Position numbers and translations under genes: made by a program | Notes under the pieces: generated by a model | Database searches by the model: none | What the model was told of the DNA's origin: nothing | Seen by the model: the letters and a program-made list of their open reading frames with translations, nothing else | Shown here: positions 1-9,370 of the stretch, piece by piece | How positions within the stretch are numbered: position 1 is the stretch's first letter | Layout of the letters: the number at the start of each line of letters is the position of its first letter | Assembly (NCBI GenBank): GCA_016648135.1 | Contig: JADDOH010002103.1 | Span: 161,495 to 225,494 of the forward strand | DNA length: 64,000 bases | Source of the DNA: Agrypnia vestita | Lineage: Eukaryota; Arthropoda; Insecta; Trichoptera; Phryganeidae | Reading direction: 5' to 3'

Positions 1-592
1 TATTTGAACTCATGTTCACTCTAATACAAAATGTTACCTGGCAAATTACGACATTTGTTACGACATTTAAATTTTTCATTTCGGGAAACTTCACAGCTAC
101 GAAGATCGTCCTTTCGCGTCCCGGCGGATAATGCCCGGTCTTGCAGCGCGACACGAGACACTCAGTGGAGCTAATGATTCGCTTTCTTTATCTGACATCA
201 ATTTGCATGTTGAACTAAGTATAAAAAACTCTGAGTTCTTCTTACAATAAGTCAACATCCTAATAATGTTGGTTATTATTCTCCCATCACAAGAATGTGT
301 CGTACGTATGTATAATATGTATTTATTCCTACACAACATAAAAAGTAATTAATTGGAATAATGGGCGGAGTTTGAAAGAAGTAATATATTGTTTTTTTAC
401 GTATTTTGTGCCCAGTATTCTGTTCTCATTAAAATTAAAATAAAAATAAGTTATTTTTCTATTTCCACGTTTTTAACGTCAGAATAGGCCACGAGATCCG
501 ATTTCTACAGAGAAACACATCACGAAAACAATCAGACTTGACTAAATCACAATATGTGTATAGTGAACTCGCCGCGAATCGAGTTGTCAAAA
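1..592. other. unassigned AT-rich sequence
   Basis: No recognisable coding region, repeat terminus or RNA gene. The longest open frame here (about 80 codons, minus strand) shows no motif and looks like chance. Confidence 0.5.
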
Positions 593-1160
593 CACTCACT
601 AACTAACCGTCACGCCGTTTCCCCGCAGGGGTAGGTAGATAGGATAGAACGCCATATCCTTCTATCTTTGCACACCACTTTGCTTCGGCTACATTCTTTT
701 TTATTTTTTTATTTATTTTTATTTATTAAATACAAATCATTATATATTTACGTATCTGATACACAAAAAAATTTAGGTATCTACATTCATTTTTTTATCA
801 TTGTACCTCTCCAAAAAGAGACTTAACTCTTGTCTCTGGAGAGGGAGTTTCACTTTTATATATATACATATAATATATATATATATATATACTATATATA
901 TATATATATATTTTTTTTTAAATTTTTTTTTAACAGTACATAAATATATATAAGCAGAAAAAAAACAACAGACCAAGAGGCCCAATTAGGGTCATTCTCC
1001 GATACTTGTAGTGTATGATCGTGCCAGATTTTTCGCGGACGCCCTCTATTCCTGTTGCCTTCAACACCCGTCCCATATACTTTCTTAACCATCCTTTCCT
1101 CGCTCGTACGTTCTACATGACCAAACCATCTTAGCACTCCTTTCTTTGTTCTATCTTAGC
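593..1160 (-). pseudogene. RTE-like non-LTR retrotransposon, C-terminal fragment (copy A)
   Basis: The minus strand from about 1137 reads LRWFGHVERTSEERMVKKVYG followed by EGNRNRGRPRKIWHD. This Trp/Arg-rich tail, with a GRPR(K/R) motif, is typical of the region after the reverse transcriptase in RTE-type elements. The same tail occurs at 26975-27531, and both copies share the same last ~90 bases (593-691 here), which encode the AYPCGETA-type C-terminus. In this copy a base is missing near 680, so the final frame is broken, and about 265 bp of A/T-tailed sequence has been inserted. There is no RT domain, so this is a dead 5'-truncated copy. It acts only as a remnant of target-primed reverse transcription. 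Confidence 0.7.
697..962 (-). mobile_element. A/T-tailed retroelement 3' end inserted in the RTE copy, with a (TA)n microsatellite
   Basis: The block interrupts the RTE fragment that is continuous in the copy at 26975-27531. On the minus strand it ends with ATAAATAAAAATAAATAAAA-type sequence, as many CR1/Jockey-group 3' ends do. It holds an imperfect hairpin around 812-850 (CTCTCCA and TGGAGAG arms) and a (TA)n run at about 876-912. I cannot name the family. The reading as an insertion rests on comparison with the second RTE copy. Confidence 0.5.
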
Positions 1161-1720
1161 CAGCATTACATTCATATTCAAAACAAATCCTTGGTGACCT
1201 CAGGAATCAAAGTTAGAATTTTCGTTTTTTGATTCTCCCACAATTTTTATTGTCCTGCAATGCAATTTTGAAGTTATCTTTCATACTGTGGGTGAATCGA
1301 CATGTTTTTTCATATTTTTAACATTGCAGTTAACCGAACAATGTTTTTTTGTATTTTTAACCGAACGAATGTTTTCTTTTGCCGTTTATCCGAACAAAAA
1401 GGTTTTTTTTTGTATTTTTAAGTGAACGAATGAATGTCTTTCGCATTTTAACCAAACAAATGTAGCAAAATGATGACTTATTTTATGTCGCTGGGCCGGG
1501 CTGGCGGCTTGACGAGTTCGCGTCCCAAGTGGTGGCCACTCTGCCGTAATTGGACCAACCGGAGAGCCCCAGACCCGACCATTATTAATATGAATAATGC
1601 CTTTATTTGGTAACAATAGGTGTCTCACTGTGATACAAGGAATAACGTATCTACATGTTCCAAAATTCGATCTTTTCGTGCGTCTACGTAAATGGTTTCA
1701 TAATTTCCTCACAATCTCTT
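1161..1720. other. unassigned sequence
   Basis: It contains short repeated phrases resembling 'aaccgaacgaatgtttt' (about 1320-1460), a weak degenerate tandem pattern. I see no coding or element terminus. Confidence 0.4.
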
Positions 1721-1860
1721 AGGCCCGAATTCATAGTCAACACTTAGATTATTTAAAGGTTCAGGTACGCCTTAAAAGCGTAATTTTCAGTACAAAACAA
1801 CACTTTTAAGGCGTACCTTAACCTTTTAACCATCTAAGTATTGAGTCTGATTTCGGACCT
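1721..1860. mobile_element. foldback MITE, family P, copy 1
   Basis: A 140-bp near-palindrome running from AGGCCCGAA to TTCGGACCT. The two arms share AGTCAACACTTAGAT-type and GGTACGCCTTAAAAG-type blocks, with a loop near 1785-1795. A second copy of the same length lies at 17361-17500. The left flank ends in TA. Two equal-length copies at unrelated sites are what identify it as a mobile non-autonomous element. The superfamily is unknown; a TA target, as for Tc1/mariner, is possible. Confidence 0.8.
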
Positions 1861-2354
1861 TCGAAGTGGGCGACCCGTTGAAATAACAAAACGACATTGA
1901 AAAATTCCAAGTGATAGAGACAATTACATAATTTGAAAATGTAAGAAATTAAAAAATCCATGAACAACAATTTTAACAACAATAGATGGCGATTTCTGAT
2001 ATTCAGAGCGATCAGGGAAATACTTCAACTATGGTATGGACATGCCTTACAGGGAGGATGCAATATGAACAGGGAAGGGACTTATATGTATTTAATTTTA
2101 AATTATATTTTTAGTTAAAAAGTTTATTTTATTATTACAAATGAATATTTATTACACAATAAAACTAATATAATTTTAAAAAAATAAGGAATAAATTATA
2201 AATAACCAAGTCCTTTTTACAAATGGTTTTCTTTTAAATTTGTTTTCATATTAGTACTTAATTATTACTTAGTAGTACGCTAATGCATAAAGTTAATTAT
2301 TGATTTTATTAAATTTGAAACAGTCTTTAAGAAGGTTTTTTTAAATTTTATTTT
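1861..2354. other. unassigned AT-rich sequence
   Basis: Very AT-rich, without recognisable coding, repeat ends or RNA genes. Confidence 0.5.
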
Positions 2355-2450
2355 ACTTGTATTAAAGCAGTAGCTTGTTGGTCTTGTGTTTAGGACTCTC
2401 ACCTCGTGATCCAAAGGTCGCAGGTTCGAATCTCACTCCAGACAAGCGAG
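2355..2450 (+). repeat. tRNA-derived SINE-like head (degenerate)
   Basis: It contains a box A-like TAGCTTGTTGG and a good box B, GGTTCGAATCT, spaced as in a tRNA gene. The arms do not fold into a clean cloverleaf. It differs from the SINE heads at 30946 and 58.7-59.1 kb. Most likely a degraded pol III-transcribed retroposon, not a functional tRNA gene. Confidence 0.45.
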
Positions 2451-2536
2451 TTAGTCCTATTATCACAGCACAAGCGTTTAGCTTTCTATTTTTCTTCCTT
2501 TAAATAAAAGTTGAATTTGCAACACTCGACTGTTAC

Positions 2537-2802
2537 CTCAAGAAGCCCCAGTACACGATTTTCGGAATTGCTCTCGATTTTGCTAAATTCAACGTAAATT
2601 TATTAAATCATTTTGCAAAACCCATAGCTAAACAGGCTTTTAATCAATTTTATAATGATAGATCCATTTACTCTTGAAGCATTTCCTTAAAAAGTATGAA
2701 CAAATATATTGTTATAACATCAAAAAAATTATAACCCCGTTTACGTTAAATTTAGCAAAATCGAGAGCAAATACGAAATTCGTGTACTGGGGCCACTTAA
2801 GG
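2537..2802. mobile_element. foldback element, single copy seen
   Basis: The arms at about 2537-2600 and 2738-2802 are inverted copies that share CCCCAGTACACGA and GCTCTCGATTTTGCTAAAT. The middle is about 140 bp of AT-rich sequence. The structure is that of a foldback MITE. No target duplication is clear. Confidence 0.65.
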
Positions 2803-3090
2803 GTAGTCCAACTGTTATACAAATTGAGTCAAGAATATTGGAAAAAAAATGCCAACTTTGAAGTCGCTTAGCTCCATAACTATTGTTATTATTATGCAAA
2901 CCGAGTCTCTTAAGTAATAATGTTACTTGTAATAAGACGCGACTTATTTACTAAAACATTATACTTTTTAAGAGTATTTAGTTGAACTTTTTCATAATTG
3001 TTTCAAAATTTGCCTACAAGCTCGTCATAATTTTTTAAACAGGGCGAACCTTGCGCCAGATTGTGGACAAGAAATTTACTCTTTATATAT
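2803..3090. repeat. fragment related to the family Q foldback MITE plus unassigned sequence
   Basis: 2833-2900 resembles the internal part of the MITEs at 4125, 27800 and 32287 (a phrase like aactttgatgtcgcatatct followed by ccataact). The remainder is unassigned. Confidence 0.4.
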
Positions 3091-3470
3091 TGTCACGAGA
3101 TGGTAGATGTAGAAAGAAATGCACGTAATAAAGGATTTTACAGTTCTCTACACATTATAAAGTGAATTGGAAAGTGCTACGTTAATATGGCGGTCTACGC
3201 ACAACGCGGACAGTGCGTTTTCATGACAGAAAGCGATGTCATAGAAACTAATGCGAGTTTGACCACATATAATCCATACACAAAAGTAAAGTGAAATAGA
3301 AAAGTACCTACCTACGTATTTGTGAAATATTCAAGAGTAACAATTTAGATCGAATAATGAAATCGATGTGAATTAATAAAGAATGGTGCTTCGATTAAAG
3401 TCGTTAACTAATGAAACTTGAATTAATTTTTAGTGTGTGATTTGCCTCCTGTAGCCATGATCCCTTGACA
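3091..3470 (+). repeat. LTR of a retrotransposon family (copy a)
   Basis: Starts TGTCACGAG and ends CTTGACA. It is flanked by ATAT on the left and ATAT on the right, consistent with a 4-bp target duplication, which is typical of Ty3/Gypsy-type LTRs. Its first ~110 bp and last ~50 bp align with the neighbouring copy b, and it shares the same left end with copies on the minus strand at 43250 and 45088. It lacks the TATA/heat-shock middle section seen in the other copies, so it is internally shortened. No gag or pol sequence lies next to it. Confidence 0.6.
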
Positions 3471-3504
3471 ATATGTTGGTGGTCAAGTGAAACGGAGATA
3501 ATAT

Positions 3505-3976
3505 TGTAACGGAAAGAATTACACGTAATCGATGATTTTATGGCATCTACGCGTTTAAGACTAAAATTGGAAAATACTAGGAGGTTCTAAGATGATCCAC
3601 ACGAATTTTGAAATGACCAGGCTATGCTCGTCAATTCTCGAACCATCGCGACGCGACATTTTTTCTATAAAAGGAGACGGCCAGCCGCTGCGTAAACGTT
3701 TAACGAGAGCGACATTGCTGTCGGTAGGTGCACCAGTCGTGAATAACCGAGCGAAATATATTCGGCGCGACGTGTGAGAAAATTCTAGAACGAACTTATC
3801 GAATTACGAAATTGAATACCTAATTAGTGTGAGAAATATTCTAGAAACATTTAGTGACTGTATTTAAATATAGTAATGCTCTAGTTAAATTCGTGTCCAG
3901 TAACTTTTTGGTAAATAAATTAAACTTTATATTGTTTTAGTGTTTCATTTGTCACCCACAGCCACGTCCCGTGACA
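3505..3976 (+). repeat. LTR of the same family (copy b) with TATA promoter
   Basis: Starts TGTAACGG and ends CCCGTGACA. A TATA box, CTATAAAAGG, lies at 3665-3674. A palindromic TTCTCGAA lies 23 bp upstream, and further heat-shock-type motifs lie downstream. The last 100 bp (CGTGTCCAGT near 3892, AGCCACGTCCCGTGACA at the end) match the ends of the minus-strand LTRs at 43250-43669 and 45088-45602. Only 34 bp separate it from copy a, so either the internal region has been deleted or two solo LTRs lie side by side. The superfamily is inferred (Ty3/Gypsy-like), not shown. Confidence 0.6.
3778..3790. promoter_or_regulatory. perfect three-unit heat-shock element in LTR copy b
   Basis: The bases read GAA-nn-TTC-nn-GAA, which is exactly the inverted-pentamer HSE recognised by HSF trimers. 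A two-unit TTCTAGAA follows at 3839-3846, and TTCTCGAA lies upstream of the TATA box at 3635-3642. Binding is inferred from the consensus only. Confidence 0.5.
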
Positions 3977-3990
3977 TTATTGTTATTCAG

Positions 3991-4646
3991 CAGGGGCGTG
4001 CAGTGAGAACAAGAAGCATTAATTTTCTTTAAACATATATTTGGAGAAAAAATCGTAATGAAATATTTATCTGGCAGAATATTATGAAATGTTAATCATT
4101 GAGATAGGAATATTACGAAACATACAGGGTTATTTGGAAAATATTAATAACCTCCCATGACTATATTCTTGCTCTGATTATGAGTCGTAAATCAATAGTC
4201 ATGGAGCTATGCAATATCAAAGTTTGTATTTTTTTTCAATATTTCTGACTTATTTTTTACAAAAGGTTGAATTATCATTGCAGTAACTATTATCGATTAC
4301 TAAAAACTCATTCGTTTCAATACAAGTTAAATAAAATGATAAAAACCTTGCAGAAATTCCAGCTGGAATGGTTTCCAATCGGAATGCGAAGATTTTTATT
4401 ATTTTATTTGACTTGCATTAAAGGGAACGAATAAGTCAGAAGTGTTGAAATAAAAATGCAAACTTTGATGTCGAATATCTCCATAACTATTGATGTTAGG
4501 TCATGGTTGATTGAATACTTTCTACTCATATAGTCCTGCGAGGTTGTTAAAGTTTTCCAAATATTCCTGTGTATCTTATTTCGGTTTCTTTTCAAAATAA
4601 ATGCTTAGGAAAATTTCACGCTTCTTGTTCTCACTGCACGCTCCTG
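3991..4646. mobile_element. hAT-type MITE, copy 1, disrupted by another MITE
   Basis: The termini CAGGGGCGTGCAGTGAGAAC and the inverted end GTTCTCACTGCACGCTCCTG match the ends of two shorter copies at 48032-48261 and 50102-50330, both of which have perfect 8-bp target duplications (a hAT hallmark). This copy is 656 bp instead of ~230 because 4125-4569 is a second MITE inserted in it. Its own target duplication is no longer visible. Confidence 0.8.
4125..4569. mobile_element. foldback MITE, family Q, nested copy
   Basis: The ends CAGGGTTATTTGG and CCAAATATTCCTG are inverted repeats, and the arms stay complementary far inward through AATAACCTC and TTGATATTAGG-type blocks. Other copies are at 27800-28339 and 32287-32467. 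The uninterrupted sister of the host MITE at about 48180-48200 shows the empty site. Confidence 0.75.
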
Positions 4647-4919
4647 TCAAAATTGTGAATACACTCTAAACGCGCTCTAGAATCTGCGGCGTAATGCATG
4701 TAGTAATTATTTCTACCAGGCTGGTCGCGGTCCGTGTTGTAATTGCGTGAAAATAATAAGAGCTGACTTCTTAGAGGCCAAAAGTTTGGTGTGGATAGTG
4801 CAGCCCAGGGAATGGCTAACACATTTAAACATATTATTCATTATTAATGATGGTGCGGTATTATTATTTTAATTTAAACTTAACTAAACTTTGTAATGCA
4901 CACGCGTTGGGTTAATTTA
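4647..4919. other. unassigned sequence
   Basis: Nothing recognisable apart from AT-rich stretches. Confidence 0.4.
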
Positions 4920-4966
4920 ACACGACTATAGTTTCGAGAGGAGCAGTGCCTCTCGTCGTCAGGTGT
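4920..4966 (-). ncRNA. hammerhead ribozyme, type I, minimal helix III
   Basis: On the minus strand the order is ACAC (helix I), CUGACGA core, one extra C, helix II GAGAGG/CCUCUC closed by a 7-nt loop, GAA, helix III ACU/AGU with a 2-nt loop, C at position 17, then GUGU (helix I). All core positions match the consensus CUGANGA...GAA, and the predicted cut is after the GUC triplet. Minimal helix III type I hammerheads are known from Penelope-like elements and related retroposons; a broken Penelope-like frame lies 1.9 kb away. The extra nucleotide before helix II also occurs in the ribozyme at 6005-6048. Activity is predicted, not shown. Confidence 0.75.
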
Positions 4967-5319
4967 AATTTATATCTAACCCAAATACAGAAATTATGAA
5001 AATATTTGAGTAGAGTAACGGGTCGCGGAGCAGTGGAAGTAAATTTTTTCTGCGGTCTCTAAGGGGAAGAATGTGATGTTGTTATTTTAACATCCTCATA
5101 TTTTTAAAAATATTTTTGTTTAACACTCCCGTTCCGGAATGGGGTTGCAATTTAACCCCAAAAATCTTATTTTAATATCTATTTAATATTTTTATATTAA
5201 TATTTTTTTTTTGGAAATACAACACATACAAGTTATACTAAAATATGTATATATAAGATAACATACAGTATCGAGCATATTAACTTATATCCTAGCACAA
5301 ACACAAACAACCTTAATAA
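4967..5319. other. unassigned sequence around the minus-strand ribozyme
   Basis: Presumably the body of the retroposon that carries the hammerhead, but no coding motif is visible. Confidence 0.35.
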
Positions 5320-5476
5320 AAAACACCTTAATTATTCTTTAAAAATAAAAATTCCAAAATATGAAATGTGCTAATAAATGATGTACTTATAAAACAGAAT
5401 GCCGTTGGAAGCGGCGTCATTTATTGGCACATTTCATACATTGGAATTTTTATTTTTAAAGAAATTAAAGTGTTTT
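5320..5476. mobile_element. foldback MITE, single copy seen
   Basis: The arms at 5320-5385 and 5411-5476 are inverted repeats with AAAACACCTTAATTATTC-like outer ends and a shared AAAAATTCCAAAATATGAAA-type inner block. The ~30-bp centre is GC-richer. No second copy occurs in the window. Confidence 0.65.
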
Positions 5477-6004
5477 CATTAAAAAAACTAACTTTTATTT
5501 AGTGAGTAAAGCCCCAAAATACGAGAATAAATAGACTATAATTTTTAAAATCATTTCTTTATATAAATAAATATCGATTTAAAATCAACAAAAAACGTAA
5601 AAATTTCTTGCAAATTTAAAACCTTATAATTAAAACTATATTAAAATTGAATATTTCTTAGTTTCCTTACTACGGATTCTAGATAATGAAGTTTACTCTA
5701 TATGTATAAAAATACATATTAAGCGTACATATTCGTACATTCATTAAAAATTAGCGCCGCCTAGGACACTAAAAACGATTTTTTTGGCCGCGGACTGTCG
5801 ATTAATGCTTATATTTTCTTAATTATTATAAATTATTTTTAGTTAATTACTTTTATATACAAACAAAAGTTCTATCTAAGTTTTTGCCTTAAAAAATTGC
5901 AATTTAGAATATAAATTCTGATATAAATGAATAATAAAAACAAGTAATTGAATGTTTCGGCGTTAACTTTGTGGAAATCCATTATGAACATACCTCAGTC
6001 TTAA
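5477..6004. other. unassigned AT-rich sequence
   Basis: No coding region or repeat end recognised. Confidence 0.4.
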
Positions 6005-6048
6005 TTCACCTGATGAAGGAAACGGACGTTTCCGAAACGTGTAGTGAA
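6005..6048 (+). ncRNA. hammerhead ribozyme, type I, minimal helix III
   Basis: In order: UUCAC (helix I), CUGAUGA core (6010-6016), extra A (6017), helix II GGAAAC/GUUUCC with a GGAC loop (6018-6033), GAA (6034-6036), a 2-bp helix III AC/GU, A at position 17 (6043), then GUGAA (6044-6048), which pairs perfectly with UUCAC. All invariant residues are present, and the predicted cut is between 6043 and 6044. The extra A between A9 and helix II recalls the natural extra A of the chrysanthemum chlorotic mottle viroid hammerhead. A Penelope-like coding fragment lies 790 bp downstream on the same strand, matching the known link of such ribozymes with Penelope-like elements. Confidence 0.8.
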
Positions 6049-6295
6049 ACAAGTGCTCAAATATAAGTGAAAAAAAAAAAACAAAGTTCATTGAATAATA
6101 AAAAACCCAATTTTTCGTAAACAAAACGCCGAAATATGCATTTGCAGTGAATGTCCAGCCTTAATTAAATATTAATTCAATGTTGTATTAATAATGTTCA
6201 CTTGTGTTATTAGATCATACGAAGATACAAGATTCCCACTGTGGGTATTATCATTATAAATATGTGTTATTAATGATATTGAGCTGGTTTGCAAT
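6049..6295. other. unassigned sequence downstream of the ribozyme
   Basis: No motif recognised. It may be untranslated Penelope-like sequence. Confidence 0.35.
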
Positions 6296-6612
6296 CCTCA
6301 TAAATATTAAAGAGTTAAGGTTGTTATTGCGGTCGTTAGACATATTTAACTGTAAATAGTTGCGGATATTTTATACGAACCGTATATTTTTCCGAGAAAC
6401 GATTCTCGACGTTTCTTTGAATGCTTATTCAACCTTTACCCGCGGGCAGCCTGCCCTCTACCTCCGCGGGTAAATGTTGCCCTCCTGATGACGTTGAATA
6501 AGCATTCAACGAACCGTCGAGAATCATTTCTCGGAAAAACACACGGTTCGTATAAAATATCCGCAAATATTTACAGTTAAATATCCTCATAAATATCCCA
6601 TAGAACACAACA
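6296..6612. mobile_element. foldback element with GC-rich loop
   Basis: The arms at 6296-6432 and 6494-6612 are inverted copies, for example GAATGCTTATTCAAC against GTTGAATAAGCATTC, and CGGATATTTTATACGAACCG against its complement. The 60-bp centre contains a second hairpin, TTTACCCGCGG/CCGCGGGTAAA. Single copy in the window. It separates the plus-strand ribozyme from the Penelope-like fragment. Confidence 0.7.
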
Positions 6613-6837
6613 CCCAATGAAAATAAAATAGAAATATGTAATAAGACAGTCAAAAGAAGAAAAAAAACGTTAATGGTTGAACGATTCCTAAAACTCAAAA
6701 AAGGCGATCAATAAGTAATTTGTATGTCCTCAATGTGGAATGAGGATAATATCGGCGTTGTAGAATCATTGCTGGGCGTCTTACAGATGTTTGCGAACTG
6801 CATCCAAAGGGAATCCCAGCCATTTCATCAGATTTGA

Positions 6838-7110
6838 CAAGACAAAATCTTATCAACAGAACCACGCCATATACTTAGATTAGCGAGACAGTTCATTGAA
6901 ATATACAAACATCCCAATTTCAATAGAGACGACAGTTACAAACTATCAAGTATTTGGCGCCCTGTTTCCACTTTGATTCCACCTTTAAGAGACGTCGCAG
7001 AAAAGCCCGAAGATGTAATTAGTACATATTGCACACTGGCGACCTCTATCGTAGAAGAAGTGAACATTCCTCAACAAAGTACATATAATCTACGACCTCG
7101 GAAGAAATAA
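6838..7110 (+). pseudogene. Penelope-like element, C-terminal GIY-YIG endonuclease end
   Basis: An open stretch of 90 codons ending in TAA at 7108. It reads EPRHILRLARQFIEIYKHP, then NFNRDDSYKLSSIWRPV, and ends TYNLRPRKK. The ARxxIEIxKHPxNxNRxDxxxLSxxW pattern is the typical end of the endonuclease domain in Penelope-like elements, where it follows the GIY-YIG core. A stop codon (6835-6837) interrupts the frame just upstream and no RT domain precedes it, so this is a truncated remnant. It was not obvious as an ORF because it has no start codon. The hammerhead at 6005-6048, on the same strand, supports the family call. Confidence 0.7.
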
Positions 7111-8089
7111 TCAGTTCGGCCTACATCTCCGCCGTGATAGGACGAAAATTAACGGGTTTTCTCGTTATCCGGAAACTTTGTAACGAAAATAAGAAACAGA
7201 TAATGCTATTAATGCTCTCGTATTTTTAAAAGCATTTTTCTTAAAAAAAGGAGACTGATTAGGTTAGTGAATGAAGCAGTTTCCCATCCTACCTTTTAAG
7301 GCTAATAAGTTGATTCTGAAAGTAGTTCCTGTTTCTTTTCCTTTTGTTGATTTTTTTATTGAAAATTTAAGTTTTTGTTTCATTAATTAAGTTTAATTTT
7401 ATTAAAACATGAATACTTATTTACTTAAATAATGTTTTAATTAAAACCAGACTGATTAAATAATAAATATTGATGATTATTAATAAGCATAATTTATTTT
7501 GCATTTAATTTACATTTATTTAAAATTTATAGAAATTTCTCAAAAATTCGAGAATTCGAATCCCGAGAACAAAATAACTTGAGAAATCAGTTAATAAACA
7601 TTTATTTATTATTTATTCACATTTATTTAACACAATTTAAAACATCTAAAAGTAAATCTTGTATCACTTTGCCTTCCCTGGTTTAATCCAACGCTCTGGC
7701 AAATATTTTAAACGCATTGCGCACATTTAAAAATATGGCAATGGTCCATTTTGCTTAAAAGCAATTTATATCTTGCTGATGTTGGCACTTTGAGGAAGCA
7801 TCACAAGTGAAATACAAATCTTGCTGAAAGCTTTTAAATAACATTAATGACGTCATGTCAGGCATTTTTAAATGGAACCTATTGGAGATTTTGGATTATG
7901 TTGTGTATGATAGATACCAAAACAACTTTTTATGGGAATTTTAGGGTAAAACATAGAATTTCACAGGCTTTATCAAAATCCTTTAAGGGTGAATAAACTT
8001 TTCTACATTTATTACGGATATGATGATCATCAAATTAGGTGAAAAACATTCACCTTGTTACCCTAGGTGAGTTCATTAATATATTTTTA
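7111..8089. other. unassigned AT-rich sequence, probably including a Penelope-like 3' tail
   Basis: No coding. A 27-bp phrase near 8020-8050 (gatgatcatcaaattaggtg) recurs inverted near 35485-35515. Confidence 0.35.
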
Positions 8090-8136
8090 TATTCTTAAAT
8101 TTCAAGATAAACAGAATTTCCCATCGACAGGTGAAG
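8090..8136 (-). ncRNA. decayed hammerhead-like motif
   Basis: On the minus strand it follows the same order as the ribozyme at 4920 but has CUGUCGA instead of CUGACGA, the same extra nucleotide before helix II, and UUGAAA in place of UCGAAA. Position A6 is changed to U, so activity is not expected. It belongs with the copies at 33650 and 34850. Confidence 0.5.
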
Positions 8137-8384
8137 AATTACTATTTAAATATAAGAAATTTACAATAGATTAGGTTCAAATACAAATAATGAATTGGCT
8201 ATGTACTGAAAAAATGAGCTGTAAGGGTGGTACGGCAATATTGAGAGAAGAGGAGGAGAAATACTGAAAGTTACATATTTAAGCAAATTAATACCAGTTT
8301 TAATTTGCTGAAAAATATTACTTTCTTTTAATTTCCAAACTTTCAAAATTATTCATTTTTGTTCTGTGTGTAGTTAGTTATCTG

Positions 8385-8470
8385 GGATACTCTGCCGGGT
8401 GTATCTGACCTCTCTTGCCAACGTTTCGGATTCCGTTACAGGGTCCATCATCTGGGCTGATGTGATGACT
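8385..8470 (-). ncRNA. decayed hammerhead-like motif with GAAACGTTGGC
   Basis: The minus strand reads AGCC, CAGAUGA (U4 changed to A), a helix II region ending AUCC, then GAAACGUUGGC. GCC can pair with GGC as a 3-bp helix I. This resembles Penelope-like hammerheads but the core is mutated. A similar GAAACGTTGGC string follows a CTGATGA at 51079-51101. Confidence 0.45.
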
Positions 8471-8479
8471 ATTATTTTT

Positions 8480-8690
8480 TCGATTCCTTATATATACGTA
8501 TATATAAGTATACGATACTCTGAGTACTTTATATGCGGCTAGACCGCCTAATTTACTTCAAAAGGGGCATCAGTTCTATAACTTTGACACTTTTACAAAA
8601 TGACTTATTGTAATAAACATCATATGTTTTATAATTTTACATGAATTCGAAAGGATAAAAAAATGTTAAGAAAAAACCCACTAAACATTT
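8480..8690 (-). repeat. interspersed repeat R, copy 1
   Basis: It shares blocks with the plus-strand copies at 19020-19215 and 30228-30400: an AATTCATGTAAAAT block, an AGTGTCAAAGTTATAGAACTG-like block, and GGCGGTCTAGCCGCAT then AGTACTCAGAGTATCGTA. The other two copies end at GGAATCG plus an A-run, so this looks like the 3' end of a retroposon. Here it continues into the decayed hammerhead motif. Confidence 0.65.
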
Positions 8691-9370
8691 TACGTGATAT
8701 TTAAAAATTTCAAATTACTTAGGCGCGACACTTTGTGTTGTCATAGGTCTTTTGATATTTGTATCTCCGACAGTGGTTTGGAAGTTTCCGCCATTTGGCG
8801 CCAGGCTAGCGTCTGCCTGCGCGCGCATCCCCTCGGCGTGCGATGCGCGCGCCGACGCATCTTTTTCGCCAGTCATCGATCGCAAAAGGCGGATCGCACG
8901 GGTTTATCGTGTAAATTCACCGTGAAATTAACGCAGGATTTCATTGCATAGTTATTGATATTATGTGTACGAATGTGTAAAATGTCTCGCGGGAAATAAG
9001 CTTCCGTGTTGTGTAGTGCATTGTGTTGATGATTTCAGCGTTTATTATATATAGCCGGCGAAATCAATTAACAATTTATAAATGTTATTACAATCTCATA
9101 AAATTTAAATGGCCGCCGTCGCCGCTATCAGAAATGGCGTAATCGCCGGGAATACTACGACGGTGTAACGTTTTAAGTATTTTAATTGACAAATTTCAAC
9201 TCGGGGCCGAGACTAGACGTTAATGTTTTTTTTTGGTTCTTCAATTTCGTGCAAGGGCGGCTTTGCTGTCACCGCCGGTCGAAATTTCGGCATCTAATCG
9301 AATTAAAGGTTCAAATAATTACGGAAAAAGTGTTTTAAACGCCGATGTTGTGATTTTATTTAATAATTAA
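8691..9370. other. GC- and CpG-richer island, possible host regulatory or untranslated DNA
   Basis: Local base composition stands out against the AT-rich surroundings (for example 8795-8905 and 9100-9290, with several CGCGCG and GCCGCCG strings). I find no transposon termini and no second copy in the window. Host promoter, untranslated exon or conserved non-coding DNA is possible. The open frame at 8694-8951 has no recognisable domain. Confidence 0.3.
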
